Source: CAZABC01 sp964483405
GTDB taxonomy: Bacteria > Chloroflexota > Limnocylindria > Limnocylindrales > CSP1-4
DNA: 24,556 bases
Assembly: GCA_964483405.1 (NCBI GenBank)
Contig: CAZABC010000032.1
Span: 1 to 24,556, forward strand
Direction of reading: 5' to 3'
In this document: positions 14,985 through 23,498 of the stretch, piece by piece
Numbering within the stretch: the first letter of the stretch is position 1
Layout of the letters: each line of letters begins with the position of its first letter
Made by a program: the position numbers and the translations under genes
The notes under the pieces: model-generated
What the model was told of the DNA's origin: nothing
Databases searched by the model: none
Seen by the model: only the letters and a program-made list of their open reading frames with translations

Positions 14985-15644
14985 ATGACCGAAGCGCTCT
15001 TCGAGGCGATGCGCCAGAGCGTCGTCGACGGGGATGCCGATCGCGCGGCGGCCCTGGCCCAGGAGGCCCTCGACGCCGGGGTCGATCCGCTCGCCGCCAT
15101 CGACGACGGCTACGTCCGCGGCATCCGCGAGGTCGGCGAGGGGTTCCGCTGCGGCGACCTCTACCTGCCGGACATGATGCTCGCGGCTCGCGCCATGCAG
15201 CGTGCGGTGGCCGTCCTCGAGCCGCGGATGCTCGAGCAGGCCGCCCAGCGGCACGTCCTGGGCCGGGTCGTCCTCGGCACCGTCAAGGGCGACATCCACG
15301 AGATCGGCAAGAACCTCGTTTCGATGATGCTCACCGCGAACGGCTTCGAGGTCCACGACCTCGGCGTCGACGTGACGCCCGAGCGGTTCGTCGAGAAGGC
15401 CCAGGAGGTCGGCGCCGACATCGTCGGCGTGTCGGCCCTCCTGACGACGACGATGACCGGCCAGCGGACCGTCGTCGAGGCGCTCGCCGAGGCCGGGATG
15501 CGGCCGAGGGTCAAGGTCATGGTCGGCGGCGCGCCCGTCACCCGGGCCTGGGCCGACGAGATCGGGGCGGACGGCTATGGCGAGGATGCGGTCGGCGCGG
15601 TGACGCTCGCCCGCGAGCTCGTCGGCGCCGGCGCCGGCGCCTGA
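14985..15644 (+). CDS. Corrinoid (methylcobalamin) protein, MtbC/MttC type
   Basis: This 219-residue cytoplasmic protein carries a methyl group on cobalamin between methyltransferases. Residues 1-85 form the helical cap, with the LAQEALDAGVDPLAAIDDGY pattern. The Rossmann-like B12 domain follows, with the base-off motif D-I-H-E-I-G (D103, lower cobalt ligand H105) in GTVKGDIHEIGKNLV, then VGVSALLTTTM and VGGAPVT. Identity to this superfamily is secure; the exact substrate class depends on the methyltransferases. It is followed by two MttB homologues and is presumably their shared methyl carrier. The C-terminus is an odd GAGAGA run, encoded by a palindromic (GGCGCC)3. No corrinoid reactivase (RamA-type) or second-step methyltransferase is in the window. 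Confidence 0.92.
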   Translation: MTEALFEAMRQSVVDGDADRAAALAQEALDAGVDPLAAIDDGYVRGIREVGEGFRCGDLYLPDMMLAARAMQRAVAVLEPRMLEQAAQRHVLGRVVLGTVKGDIHEIGKNLVSMMLTANGFEVHDLGVDVTPERFVEKAQEVGADIVGVSALLTTTMTGQRTVVEALAEAGMRPRVKVMVGGAPVTRAWADEIGADGYGEDAVGAVTLARELVGAGAGA

Positions 15645-15690
15645 CGGCCGGGTCCCACGACGACAGCGGCCGGCGCGGGGCGCCGGCGCC
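15624..15690 (+). promoter_or_regulatory. Palindromic GGCGCC blocks between the corrinoid and first MttB gene
   Basis: (GGCGCC)3 at 15624-15641 is the end of the corrinoid gene, and (GGCGCC)2 recurs at 15679-15690 in the 86-base spacer. Each block is self-complementary. The last 12 bases of the first can pair with the whole second around a 37-base loop, a very stable intercistronic structure. It could attenuate or process the transcript. Confidence 0.4.
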
Positions 15691-15730
15691 AACACCCGGA
15701 CCGTCGTCCCCGGCCGGCCGGAGGTCATCC

Positions 15731-17227
15731 ATGACGACGCTCGACCCGATCGCGGACGCCCGCGTCTCGCTCCGGGCCCTCACCCGCCCCGACGTCGAGC
15801 GGCTCCACGCCGCCACGCTCGAGGTGCTCGACACCGTCGGCGTCCGGTTCCCCTCGGCGCGGGCGCTCGACCTGTGGGCCGCCCACGGGGCCCGGGTCGA
15901 TCGGGCGACCTCGATCGTCCGGATCCCGCCCGACCTCGTCGAGCGGGCGATGGCGAGCGCGCCGCCGGCGTACCCGCTCGCCGGTCGTGACCCGTCGATG
16001 GACCTCCCGCTCGACGGCCGCCACGTCTACGCCGGCACCGACGGCTGCGGCATCCTCGTCGAGGACCTCGAGACCGGCGAGATCCGGCGGTCGGCGCTCG
16101 CCGACGTCGCGACCATCGCCCGGGTCGCCGACGCGCTCGACGAGGTCGCCTTCCATTGGGTACCCGTCTCTGCCCAGGACGCGCCGCCGGCGGCCCGCGC
16201 GCTCCGCGAGCTCCAGGCGGTCTGGACGAACTCGACGAAGCACGTCCAGACCGAGAGCCTCGTGACGCCCCGCGAGACGACCGCCGCGATCGAGATGGCA
16301 GCCGCGATCGCCGGCGGCCGGGAGGCGCTGCGGGCCCGGCCGACGCTCTCGGTGATGCAGTGCACGGTCAGCCCCCTGGCCCATGACGGCGGGGCCATCG
16401 AGGCCGGGCTCGTCGCCGCCGAGGCCGGGGTCCCGGTCGGCTACATGACGATGGCCTCCGCCGCGTTCACCGCCCCGGCGACGGCGGCCGGGACCCTCGT
16501 CGTCGGGAACGCCGAGGTCGTCTCCGCCCTCGCGCTCATGCAGCTCGCCGCGCCCGGTGCGCCGGTCTACTACGCGGCCGCCCAGACGGCGATCGACCTC
16601 CGCTCGGGGGCGTACACCGGCGGGGGCCCCGAGGACTTCCTGTTCGGCGCAGCGACGAACGCCCTGGCCGACTTCTATGGGGTGCCGCTCTCGATGGGTG
16701 CCTTCGCGACCGGCGCGAAGACGCCCGACTGGCAGGCCGGCGTCGAGAACGCGATCTCGTCGCTCGTCGCGTGTGCGAGCGGGGCGGACATGCTTCTTGG
16801 GCTCGGGCTCCTCGACGGCAGCCGGATCTTCTCGTACGAGCAGCTCGTCCGCGACGCCGAGATCTACGGCATCGTCCGCGGGCTGCTCCGCGGCGTCGCC
16901 CTCGACGACGAGTCGCTGGCGATCGAGGCGATCCGCGAGGTCGGGCCCGGTGGCGACTACCTGACGGCACCGCACACCCGGCGCCACATGCGCGAGTTGT
17001 GGCAGGCCCGCTACCTCGACCGCCGGCCGCACGGCCAGTGGGCCGCCGATCCCGAGGCGATGCGGCGGGCCGCCCGCGATCGGGCCCGGACGCTCCTCGC
17101 CGAGCACACCCCGGAGCCGCTCGAGCCCGCGCTCGCCGCCGAGCTCGAGCGGATCGTCACCGCCGTCGAGACCGGCGCGAACGATGTCCCGGCCGCCGAC
17201 GGGCTCGTCCCGGCCGGCGCGAACTGA
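15731..17227 (+). CDS. MttB-superfamily corrinoid methyltransferase, non-pyrrolysine (paralogue 1)
   Basis: This 498-residue TIM-barrel protein is a trimethylamine/glycine-betaine-type methyltransferase family member, which would transfer a methyl group from a methylated amine to the corrinoid protein. The family's N-terminal pattern LHAATLEVLDTVGVRFPSAR is clear, as are TRPTLSVMQCTVSPLAHDGG, the LASGA-type MTMASAAFTAPAT, and a DLRSGAYTGGGPEDFLFGAATNALADFYGVP region. Unlike methanogen MttB there is no in-frame TAG, so it lacks pyrrolysine, as in bacterial MtgB-type homologues. The ATG at 15731 has GGAGG 6 bases upstream (15720-15724). It is co-directional with the corrinoid gene and followed 14 bases later by a second paralogue. 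The substrate cannot be read from the sequence. Confidence 0.9.
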   Translation: MTTLDPIADARVSLRALTRPDVERLHAATLEVLDTVGVRFPSARALDLWAAHGARVDRATSIVRIPPDLVERAMASAPPAYPLAGRDPSMDLPLDGRHVYAGTDGCGILVEDLETGEIRRSALADVATIARVADALDEVAFHWVPVSAQDAPPAARALRELQAVWTNSTKHVQTESLVTPRETTAAIEMAAAIAGGREALRARPTLSVMQCTVSPLAHDGGAIEAGLVAAEAGVPVGYMTMASAAFTAPATAAGTLVVGNAEVVSALALMQLAAPGAPVYYAAAQTAIDLRSGAYTGGGPEDFLFGAATNALADFYGVPLSMGAFATGAKTPDWQAGVENAISSLVACASGADMLLGLGLLDGSRIFSYEQLVRDAEIYGIVRGLLRGVALDDESLAIEAIREVGPGGDYLTAPHTRRHMRELWQARYLDRRPHGQWAADPEAMRRAARDRARTLLAEHTPEPLEPALAAELERIVTAVETGANDVPAADGLVPAGAN

Positions 17228-17241
17228 ACCGCGGAGGACCC

Positions 17242-18705
17242 ATGCGCCCCAGGCTCGAGCTCCTCGCCCCCGACGTCGTCGCCCGCGTCCTCGACGAGGC
17301 CCGCGCCCTCCTCCTCGAGCCGGGCATCCGGGTCCAGGCGCCCGAAGCGCTCGCGCTGCTCGCCGCGGCCGGTGCCTCGACCGCTGGCGAGGTGGCCAGG
17401 ATCCCGGGCGATCTGGTCGACCGGGCGCTGGCGACGGCGCCGCGGTCGTTCGACCTCTTCGACCGGGCCGGTCGACCGGCCGTCCGCTACGGCCAGGGCG
17501 TCGTCCACTTCGACCCGGGCTCGTCGGGCGTCCGCGTCCTCGACCCCGAGACGCGCCGGCCCAGGACGTCGGAGTCGGCCGACCTCGTCCGCCTCGTCCA
17601 CGTCGCCGAGGGTCTCGACGCGTACGCCGCCCAGTCGACGGCGATCGTCTGCCACGACGTGCCGGCCCAGGTCGGCGACCTGTACCGGCTCCTGCTGGTC
17701 CTGCTCCACTCCGACAAGCCGGTCGTCACCGGCGCGTTCCGGATCCCGACGCTCGAGGCGATGATCGATCTCCTCGCGATCGACGCCGGCGGGCGGGACG
17801 CGCTCGCCGAGCGGCCGCGGGCGGTGTTCGACGTCTGCTCGTCGCCACCGCTCACCTGGGCCGACCTCGGCGGCCAGAACCTCGTCGACCTCGCCCGGGC
17901 CCGGGTGCCGGCCGAGCTCATCTCGATGCCGATCGCGGGGGCTGCGGCGCCGGTGACCCTGATCGGGTCCGTCGTCCAGCACGCGGCCGAAACGCTCTCG
18001 GGCATCGTCATCCACCAGCTTGCCGGGCCAGGGGCGCCGATCGTCTGGGGCGGCGCGCCGGCGATCCTCGACATGCGCTCGGGCGCGACGGCGATGGGCG
18101 CGATCGAGACGGCGATGATCGCCGCGGCGTACGCCCAGGTCGGCAAGGCCCTCGGGCTGCCGACGCACGGCTACCTGTCGGCCACGGACGCGAAGCTCGT
18201 CGACGCGCAGGCCGGGCTGGAGAGCGGGATGTCGGCCGCCGTCGGGGCGCTGGCCGGGATCGACCTCGTCAGCGGCGCCGGGATGCTCGACTTCCTGCTG
18301 ACCCAGAGCGCCGAGAAGCTCGTCGTCGACGCCGAGGGGATCGGCATGGCCCAGCGCCTGGTCGCCGGCGTCGGGACGCCGACCGAGACGCTCGCCACCG
18401 GCTCGTTCGCGGCGCTCGCGGCGCTCGGGCCCGGCGGCACGTTCCTCGAGCTCGGCGAGACCCGGCGGCTCTTCCGGGGCGAGATGTCGCTGCCGTCGGC
18501 GGTGATCGACCGGGCCTCGCACCGCGCCTGGGAGGAGGCCGGGGCGCTCGATGCGTTCGAACGGGCGCGGGCGCGGGTCGACCGGCTGCTCGAGACATAC
18601 GTCCGGCCGTCGATCGAGCCGGCGACCGAGGCGGCGATGGTCGAGCGGGTCAGACGGGCCGGCGTGCCCTACGGCCTGGGGCCGATGCCGGGCGTCCCTG
18701 CCTGA
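17242..18705 (+). CDS. MttB-superfamily corrinoid methyltransferase, non-pyrrolysine (paralogue 2)
   Basis: This second 487-residue methyltransferase of the same superfamily is diverged from paralogue 1. It has the family's LDEARALLLEPGIRVQAPEA opening, then ADLVRLVHVAEGL, a VFDVCSSPPLTW segment, ISMPIAGAAAPVT, PIVWGGAPAILDMRSGATAM, and LSATDAKLVDAQAGLESGMS. No in-frame TAG. The ATG at 17242 has GGAGGA (17233-17238) very close upstream. The 14-base gap after paralogue 1 implies a single transcript. The two paralogues probably differ in substrate and share the corrinoid protein, but heteromer formation is also possible. A double-ACT gene converges on it 26 bases downstream. Confidence 0.9.
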   Translation: MRPRLELLAPDVVARVLDEARALLLEPGIRVQAPEALALLAAAGASTAGEVARIPGDLVDRALATAPRSFDLFDRAGRPAVRYGQGVVHFDPGSSGVRVLDPETRRPRTSESADLVRLVHVAEGLDAYAAQSTAIVCHDVPAQVGDLYRLLLVLLHSDKPVVTGAFRIPTLEAMIDLLAIDAGGRDALAERPRAVFDVCSSPPLTWADLGGQNLVDLARARVPAELISMPIAGAAAPVTLIGSVVQHAAETLSGIVIHQLAGPGAPIVWGGAPAILDMRSGATAMGAIETAMIAAAYAQVGKALGLPTHGYLSATDAKLVDAQAGLESGMSAAVGALAGIDLVSGAGMLDFLLTQSAEKLVVDAEGIGMAQRLVAGVGTPTETLATGSFAALAALGPGGTFLELGETRRLFRGEMSLPSAVIDRASHRAWEEAGALDAFERARARVDRLLETYVRPSIEPATEAAMVERVRRAGVPYGLGPMPGVPA

Positions 18706-18735
18706 CGGGAGCGACCCGGCCGGACCTCGGGTCAG
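18702..18735. terminator. Compound inverted repeat between convergent genes
   Basis: GACCCG (18713-18718) pairs with CGGGTC (18728-18733) around a 9-base loop, and outer CTGAC (18702-18706) can pair with GTCAG (18731-18735). Both stop codons fall inside it. It is a candidate bidirectional terminator for the methyltransferase operon and the ACT gene. Confidence 0.4.
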
Positions 18736-19136
18736 CCGATCCCGGAGAGCTGGGCTGCGGCGATCGCGGTCCGGGCGCGCTCGCCGTCGTCGACCGCGAA
18801 GGCCATCTCGACGATCCCCTCGCGACGGCCGACGATGAGCGTGCCGAGGATGTTGACGCCGACCGACGCCAGCTTCTCGGCGATGTCGGCGAGGCCGCCC
18901 GGGCGATCCTCGACGTCGACGACGATCGTCTCGCCCTCGAGGTAGTCGTGACCGAGGCCGTGGAGGACCTCGCGGGTCTCCTGTTCGTCGCCCGTCGTCA
19001 TGAAGGCGCAGGCGATCGGACCGGTGCCGGCGCACGAGATGTGCTCGATGTCGATGCCGCGAGCCGCGAGGGACCGGGCGAGATGGGCCAGCTCGCCGGG
19101 TCGGTTGTCCAGCTGGATGACGAACTGTCGCCGCAT
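18732..19136 (-). CDS. Double ACT-domain protein
   Basis: This 134-residue protein consists of two ACT domains, small amino-acid-binding regulatory folds. The first begins with RQFVIQLDNRPGELAHLARS and the second with IVVDVEDRPGGLADIAEKLA, each with the D/E-RPG-L-ADIA type start. The ligand is not identifiable. The ATG at 19136 is chosen because GGAGG sits 5 bases upstream, whereas the frame also has an ATG at 19166 with no signal. It is oriented like the menaquinone operon but separated from it by 164 bases and a hairpin, so it is probably an independent unit. It is a stand-alone regulator, not part of a larger enzyme. Confidence 0.85.
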   Translation of the reverse strand: MRRQFVIQLDNRPGELAHLARSLAARGIDIEHISCAGTGPIACAFMTTGDEQETREVLHGLGHDYLEGETIVVDVEDRPGGLADIAEKLASVGVNILGTLIVGRREGIVEMAFAVDDGERARTAIAAAQLSGIG

Positions 19137-19277
19137 CACCGCCTCCTGCGGGGGACCGGTGTCCATGCTGCGTCGCTCGTCGACCGTCGTCCTTCGCCGA
19201 TCCCGCAGCGTCCAGCCTCGGGACGCCGCCCGCGGCTCGACAGTGCCGAACCGCCCGTGCGCGACCGCCCCGTGGCC

Positions 19278-19294
19278 CCGCCCCCGGAGGGCGG
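19278..19294 (-). terminator. Hairpin downstream of the menaquinone operon
   Basis: On the minus strand, CCGCCC and GGGCGG form a perfect 6-bp stem around a 5-base loop, starting 6 bases after the menG stop. It has no T-tract but lies where an operon terminator is expected. Confidence 0.4.
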
Positions 19295-19300
19295 AGCGGC

Positions 19301-20116
19301 CTACGCCGCCGGCGGCGGGGGCTCGGTCGGGGTCTCCGCGATCGCCGCGACGGGCTCGGCCGGTCGCTGGCCGACGTGGACCGTCACCATCCCGAGCGAC
19401 ATCGGCGCCCAGCGGACGTCGACCAGCCCCGCGCCGCGCATGATCGCCGCGACCCGCTCGGGAGCGGGGTAGTTGCGGACGCTCTCGACGAGGTACGCGT
19501 ACGCCTGCCCCTGGCCGGCGACGCGGCCGAGGACCGGCACGATCCGCTCGAACCACAGGCGGCCGAGCCGGCCGGCGAGCGTGTTCGGACGGGCGATCTC
19601 GAGGCAGACGACCACCCCGCCGGGACGGACGACGCGCCGCATCTCGGCGAAGCCGCGGCCGTAGTCGGGCAGGTTGCGCATCCCGAAGGCGATCGTCGCC
19701 GCGTCGAACGTCCCGTCGGCGGCCGGCAGCGCCATCGCGTCGCCGACGACGTACTCGAGCCAGGGTCGCGCGGCGTACCGGGCCCGGGCCCGGTCGATCA
19801 TCCGCGGGGCGACGTCGACCCCGAGGACGTGGCCGGTCGGCCGGACCCGCTCACCGAGGCTCGCGGCCACCTTGCCGGTGCCGGTCGCGACGTCGATGGC
19901 CGATCCGCCCGGCCGGAGCCCGGCCTCGCGCACCGCCCGACGCCGCCAGCGGGGCTCCTGGAAGCCGCTGATCACCGCGTTCATCAGGTCGTAGACGCCG
20001 GAGATCCGGTCGAACATCGCCCCGACCTCGGCGGTCGCGGCGGCGTTGCCACGCTCCGTCGCGGCCCCGGAGGGCTCGCCGGACGGCGGGGCAGTGGGGC
20101 GGGGATCGTCGGTCAT
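19301..20116 (-). CDS. menG: Demethylmenaquinone methyltransferase (UbiE/MenG)
   Basis: This 271-residue SAM-dependent enzyme performs the last step of menaquinone synthesis, C-methylation of demethylmenaquinone. Family motifs are VGAMFDRISGVYDLMNAVIS (31-50), the SAM motif I AIDVATGTG (73-81), FGMRNLPDYGRGFAEMRRVV (138-157) with the RPGG after it, and the tail NYPAPERVAAIM. The N-terminal 25 residues and the Pro-rich tail are extensions. The start ATG at 20116 overlaps the stop of menE as ATGA, so translation is coupled. A hairpin follows the stop. The gene makes menaquinol-class quinone that fits the bd oxidase in this window. The identity is strong. Confidence 0.93.
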   Translation of the reverse strand: MTDDPRPTAPPSGEPSGAATERGNAAATAEVGAMFDRISGVYDLMNAVISGFQEPRWRRRAVREAGLRPGGSAIDVATGTGKVAASLGERVRPTGHVLGVDVAPRMIDRARARYAARPWLEYVVGDAMALPAADGTFDAATIAFGMRNLPDYGRGFAEMRRVVRPGGVVVCLEIARPNTLAGRLGRLWFERIVPVLGRVAGQGQAYAYLVESVRNYPAPERVAAIMRGAGLVDVRWAPMSLGMVTVHVGQRPAEPVAAIAETPTEPPPPAA

Positions 20117-22392
20117 CGAGGCTCCTCGTGGTCGATGGGGCGGGTCGCCGACCCGGCGGCCGCCGGCCCGCTGGCGGCCGCGGCGGCGATCACGTCGCGG
20201 ACGAGCGCGGCGATCGGGTCGGGGTCGGTGATCGGGGCGGGATGGCGGAGATCGGGGAGGGTGACCGCCCGGGCGCCCGGGATGCGGGCCGCGAGGGCCT
20301 CCGCGATCGGCCGGTAGAACGGCTCGCTCGCCGCGCCGGTCGCGAGGATGGCCGGGGCGGCGATCCGCGCTAGGCCGTCGGGGTCGAGGTCGGGCATCGC
20401 GATGTCGGCGAGGACGCCGTCGCCGGCGGCCGACAGCGCCGCCCGCTGGCGGGGGTGGAGGGCCGCCCACGCGCGGGGGCCGGCGACGGCGCCGAGGAAC
20501 AGCTCGGCGGCCGCGGCCCCGCCCCGCTCGGCATGGGCGGCGGCGACGCGATCGGCGAGATCGGCCATCGCGGCGCGGACCGGGCCCGGGGCGACGGCGA
20601 GATACGGTGGCTCGTAGGCCAGGACCCCGGCGACGCGATCGGGGTGGCGCGCCGCGAGCTCGAGGGCCACGACGCCACCGAAGCTGTGGCCGACGACGAC
20701 GGCCCGCCGGACACCGGCCGCGTCGAGGACGTCGAGCGCGTCGGCGACGTGGCGAGCGAGCGGCAGGGTCGCCGGCGTGGCCATCGGGCTTCCGCCGCTG
20801 CCGCGCCGGTCGGGCGCGAGGACCCGCGCGACGGCCGCCAGCCGGTGGGCGAGCGGCCGGAGCTGGCGCGACGAGGAGAGCGTCGCGTGCAGTAGGAGGA
20901 CCACCGGGGCGTCGGGCGACGGACCCGGCCGCTCGAGGACGACGAGTGGCGCCGGCTTCAGGGCCGGTCGCAGGTCGCGCCGGCGGAGCTTGCCGCCATC
21001 GGTCCGCGGAATGGCCCCGACGAAGACGATCCGGGACGGGACCTCATACGCGGCCAGCCGCGCCCGGGCGAAGACCCGCAGGTCGGCCGCGTCGGCGCGG
21101 GCGCCCGGTGTCGGCACGACCGCCGCGACCGGCACCGCGCCCCACGTCGGGTCCGGCATGCCGACGACCGCGACGTCGGCGACCGCGGGATGCTCGAGGA
21201 GGACCGCCTCGACGGCGGCCGGGACGACGTTCTCGCCGCCGGAGATGACGACGTCGTCGATGCGATCGACGACGACCAGCCGGCCGTCGGGGTCGAGCCG
21301 CCCGAGGTCGCCGGTCCGGAGCCAGCCGTCGGGACCGAGCGACGCCTCGGTCGCGGCCGGGTCGTCCGCGTAGCCGGCGAAGACCATCGGACCGCGGACC
21401 TCGATCCGGCCAGTCCCGGCGGCATCGCGCGGCTCGGCGATCCGGAGCCCGACCCCCGGCAGCGGCCGGCCCGCGGCGCCGGGCGCCAGGTGGGCCTCCT
21501 CGGTCGACAGCGCCACGATCCCCGACGCGGTCTCGGTCATCCCGTACGACGGGACGACCGGCCACCCGGCGTCGACTGCCCGGACGACGAGCGCGGGCGG
21601 GATCGGGCCGCCCCCGACGAGGGCGGCCCGGATCCCGGGCGGAGGACCGTCCGGTGCGGCGTCGAGCAGCCGGGCGAGCTGGGTCGGGACGAGCGAGAGG
21701 TGGCTCACGGGGCCGGTCTCGGCGAGGGCCGCGACGAGCGACTCGGTGTCGGACCCGCCGGGCACGACGAGCGGGACATCGGCCAGGGCCGCCCGGACGA
21801 CGATCCCGATGCCGGCCACGTGGCCGAGGCCGAGCGACAGCAGCCAGCCGGTCGCCGGGGGCAGCACCGCCGCCCAGGCCCGGGCGCTCGCCTCGAGCGC
21901 CGGCCACGGAAGGCGGGAGAGCCGCCGGCGCCCCGTCGTGCCGGAGGTCGGGACGAGGACGATCGAGCCGGCCCTCCGGTCCGGGCGGTCCACGACCTCG
22001 CCGTCCCCGGCGCCGGTCGCCATCCCCGCGACGCCGACGATCCGGCGGTCGGCCGCGACCGGGACGGCGACCGGGTCGTCCGCGACGACGACCGTCGGCG
22101 CGACCGCGTCGAGGAGCCGGGCGAGCTCGGGCGGCGCGAGCCGCGGGTCGACGGTGGCGACCGTCGCCCCGAGGCGGACCGCGGCGTGGAACGCGACGAC
22201 GGCGTCGACGGATGGACGGGCGAGCAGCGCGATCCGGATGCCCGACGCCGCCGGCGCCGGGTCAGGCGGTGCGGCTGTCGGGGCGAGGCCGCCCCCCCGG
22301 ACCAGCACGGCGGACGCCCGCGCGACCGCGGCCTCGAACGCCGCGCGATCGAGTGCGGCGCCGGGTCCGATGAGCACCGCCGCCCCGCTCAC
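20113..22392 (-). CDS. menE: o-Succinylbenzoate-CoA ligase (MenE) fused to alpha/beta-hydrolase domain
   Basis: This 759-residue fusion has residues 1-475 as an ANL adenylating enzyme: TSGTTG at 149-154, YGMTE at 283-287, TGDLG at 360-364, GGENV at 385-389, and the C-terminal catalytic K468 in PRTDGGKLRRRDL. MenE converts o-succinylbenzoate to its CoA ester. Residues about 490-735 are an alpha/beta hydrolase with nucleophile GHSFGG (S570) and a likely His717 in LRHPAP; the catalytic acid is not obvious. The hydrolase may act as MenH (SHCHC synthase) or as a thioesterase. The GTG at 22392 overlaps the menC stop as GTGA. Separate MenE is usually about 450-500 residues, so the extra domain is a true fusion. 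It is more confidently MenE than MenH. Confidence 0.88.
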   Translation of the reverse strand: MSGAAVLIGPGAALDRAAFEAAVARASAVLVRGGGLAPTAAPPDPAPAASGIRIALLARPSVDAVVAFHAAVRLGATVATVDPRLAPPELARLLDAVAPTVVVADDPVAVPVAADRRIVGVAGMATGAGDGEVVDRPDRRAGSIVLVPTSGTTGRRRLSRLPWPALEASARAWAAVLPPATGWLLSLGLGHVAGIGIVVRAALADVPLVVPGGSDTESLVAALAETGPVSHLSLVPTQLARLLDAAPDGPPPGIRAALVGGGPIPPALVVRAVDAGWPVVPSYGMTETASGIVALSTEEAHLAPGAAGRPLPGVGLRIAEPRDAAGTGRIEVRGPMVFAGYADDPAATEASLGPDGWLRTGDLGRLDPDGRLVVVDRIDDVVISGGENVVPAAVEAVLLEHPAVADVAVVGMPDPTWGAVPVAAVVPTPGARADAADLRVFARARLAAYEVPSRIVFVGAIPRTDGGKLRRRDLRPALKPAPLVVLERPGPSPDAPVVLLLHATLSSSRQLRPLAHRLAAVARVLAPDRRGSGGSPMATPATLPLARHVADALDVLDAAGVRRAVVVGHSFGGVVALELAARHPDRVAGVLAYEPPYLAVAPGPVRAAMADLADRVAAAHAERGGAAAAELFLGAVAGPRAWAALHPRQRAALSAAGDGVLADIAMPDLDPDGLARIAAPAILATGAASEPFYRPIAEALAARIPGARAVTLPDLRHPAPITDPDPIAALVRDVIAAAAASGPAAAGSATRPIDHEEPR

Positions 22393-23498
22393 CAGGCCGT
22401 CCCCGCGGCGTCGACCGCGAAGCGTCGCACGGCTTCGTCGTCGACCCGACCCGCGCCGATCGGCCACGGCGCCGACACCGACCCGTCGAGGATGACCGGT
22501 GGGTCGAGGACGAGGTCGTCGACGAGGCGGTCGGCCGTGGCGAGGCCGTGGGCCCGCGACGCCGCGGTGTCGAGCCCGGCGTCGAGCGCGGCGGCGACCC
22601 GGAGCCCGGCCAGGAGCCCGACCCCGGTCTCGAGCAGCGTCGAGACGACGGTCGGGACCCCGCGCACCGCGGCCGCGCGGGCGATCCCGAGGGTGACGAG
22701 CGGGCCGCCGACCCGGGCCGGCTTGACGACGAGGACGTCCGCGGCGCCGGCGTCCAGGACGGCGGCGGCGGCGGCCGGCGACGCCACCAGCTCGTCGGCC
22801 GCGAGCGGCACCGCGACCCGGCGCCGGAGCTCGGCCATTCCCTCGAGCGACGCGACCGGCTGCTCCACGTACTCGAGGCCGACCGGCGCGAGGGCCACGA
22901 GCCGGGCCTCCGCCTCCCCGAGCGACCAGGAGCCGTTCGCGTCGAGGCGGAGTCGGACCGCCGGCCCCACCGCCGCCCGGACGGCCGCGAGCCGGTCGGC
23001 GAGCGCCTCGGCGGGCTCACCCGAGGGGGCCTTGAGCTTGAGCGTCGCGAACCCGGCGGCCACGGCCGCTCCCGCACCCGCGACGGCGGCTTCGGGGTCG
23101 ACCACATCGATCGTCGCGTTGAGCGGCACCCGGAACGGGGCGGTGCCGTCCGGACCGGCGCCGAGCGCCAACCACCCGCCGTCCACGAGCGCGGCCTCGA
23201 CGGCGGACCGCGCCGCCCGCCCGGGTCCGTCGAGCGCATCCGGATCGCCGAGCGCGGCCGCGGGATCGCCGGGCTCCCACGGCGAGCCCTCGGCGAGCGC
23301 TCGCACCCGGGTCGCGAGCTCCGCCAGCGCGACCGGCCCGGCCAGTGGGTCGAGGGCCGCCTCGCCGACGCCCGACCGTCCGTCCCCGTCGCGCAGCCGG
23401 ACGAGCCAGGCGTCGTGGGCCGACCACGCGCCGGCAGCGGTCGTGAACGGGCGGACGAGCGGCACCCGGACCCGGACGCCGGCCACCTCGGGGGTCAT
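22389..23498 (-). CDS. menC: o-Succinylbenzoate synthase (MenC)
   Basis: This 369-residue enolase-superfamily protein dehydrates SHCHC to o-succinylbenzoate. The catalytic K-x-K is at K154 and K156 in TLKLKA. Metal ligands are D186 in RLDANGSW, E212 in EYVEQP and D235 in AADELV, and the second acid/base K259 is in LVVKPARVGG. The length fits the MenC family. I chose the ATG at 23498 because it overlaps the menA stop as ATGA; the frame stays open far upstream, but over menA and with no family likeness. Stop overlaps menE. It is the middle gene of the men operon and is confidently assigned by context and motif set. Confidence 0.94.
   Translation of the reverse strand: MTPEVAGVRVRVPLVRPFTTAAGAWSAHDAWLVRLRDGDGRSGVGEAALDPLAGPVALAELATRVRALAEGSPWEPGDPAAALGDPDALDGPGRAARSAVEAALVDGGWLALGAGPDGTAPFRVPLNATIDVVDPEAAVAGAGAAVAAGFATLKLKAPSGEPAEALADRLAAVRAAVGPAVRLRLDANGSWSLGEAEARLVALAPVGLEYVEQPVASLEGMAELRRRVAVPLAADELVASPAAAAAVLDAGAADVLVVKPARVGGPLVTLGIARAAAVRGVPTVVSTLLETGVGLLAGLRVAAALDAGLDTAASRAHGLATADRLVDDLVLDPPVILDGSVSAPWPIGAGRVDDEAVRRFAVDAAGTAW

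Noticed and set aside
15731..18705. Pyrrolysine-containing trimethylamine methyltransferases
   Set aside because: Neither MttB-family frame contains an in-frame TAG, so there is no evidence of pyrrolysine.
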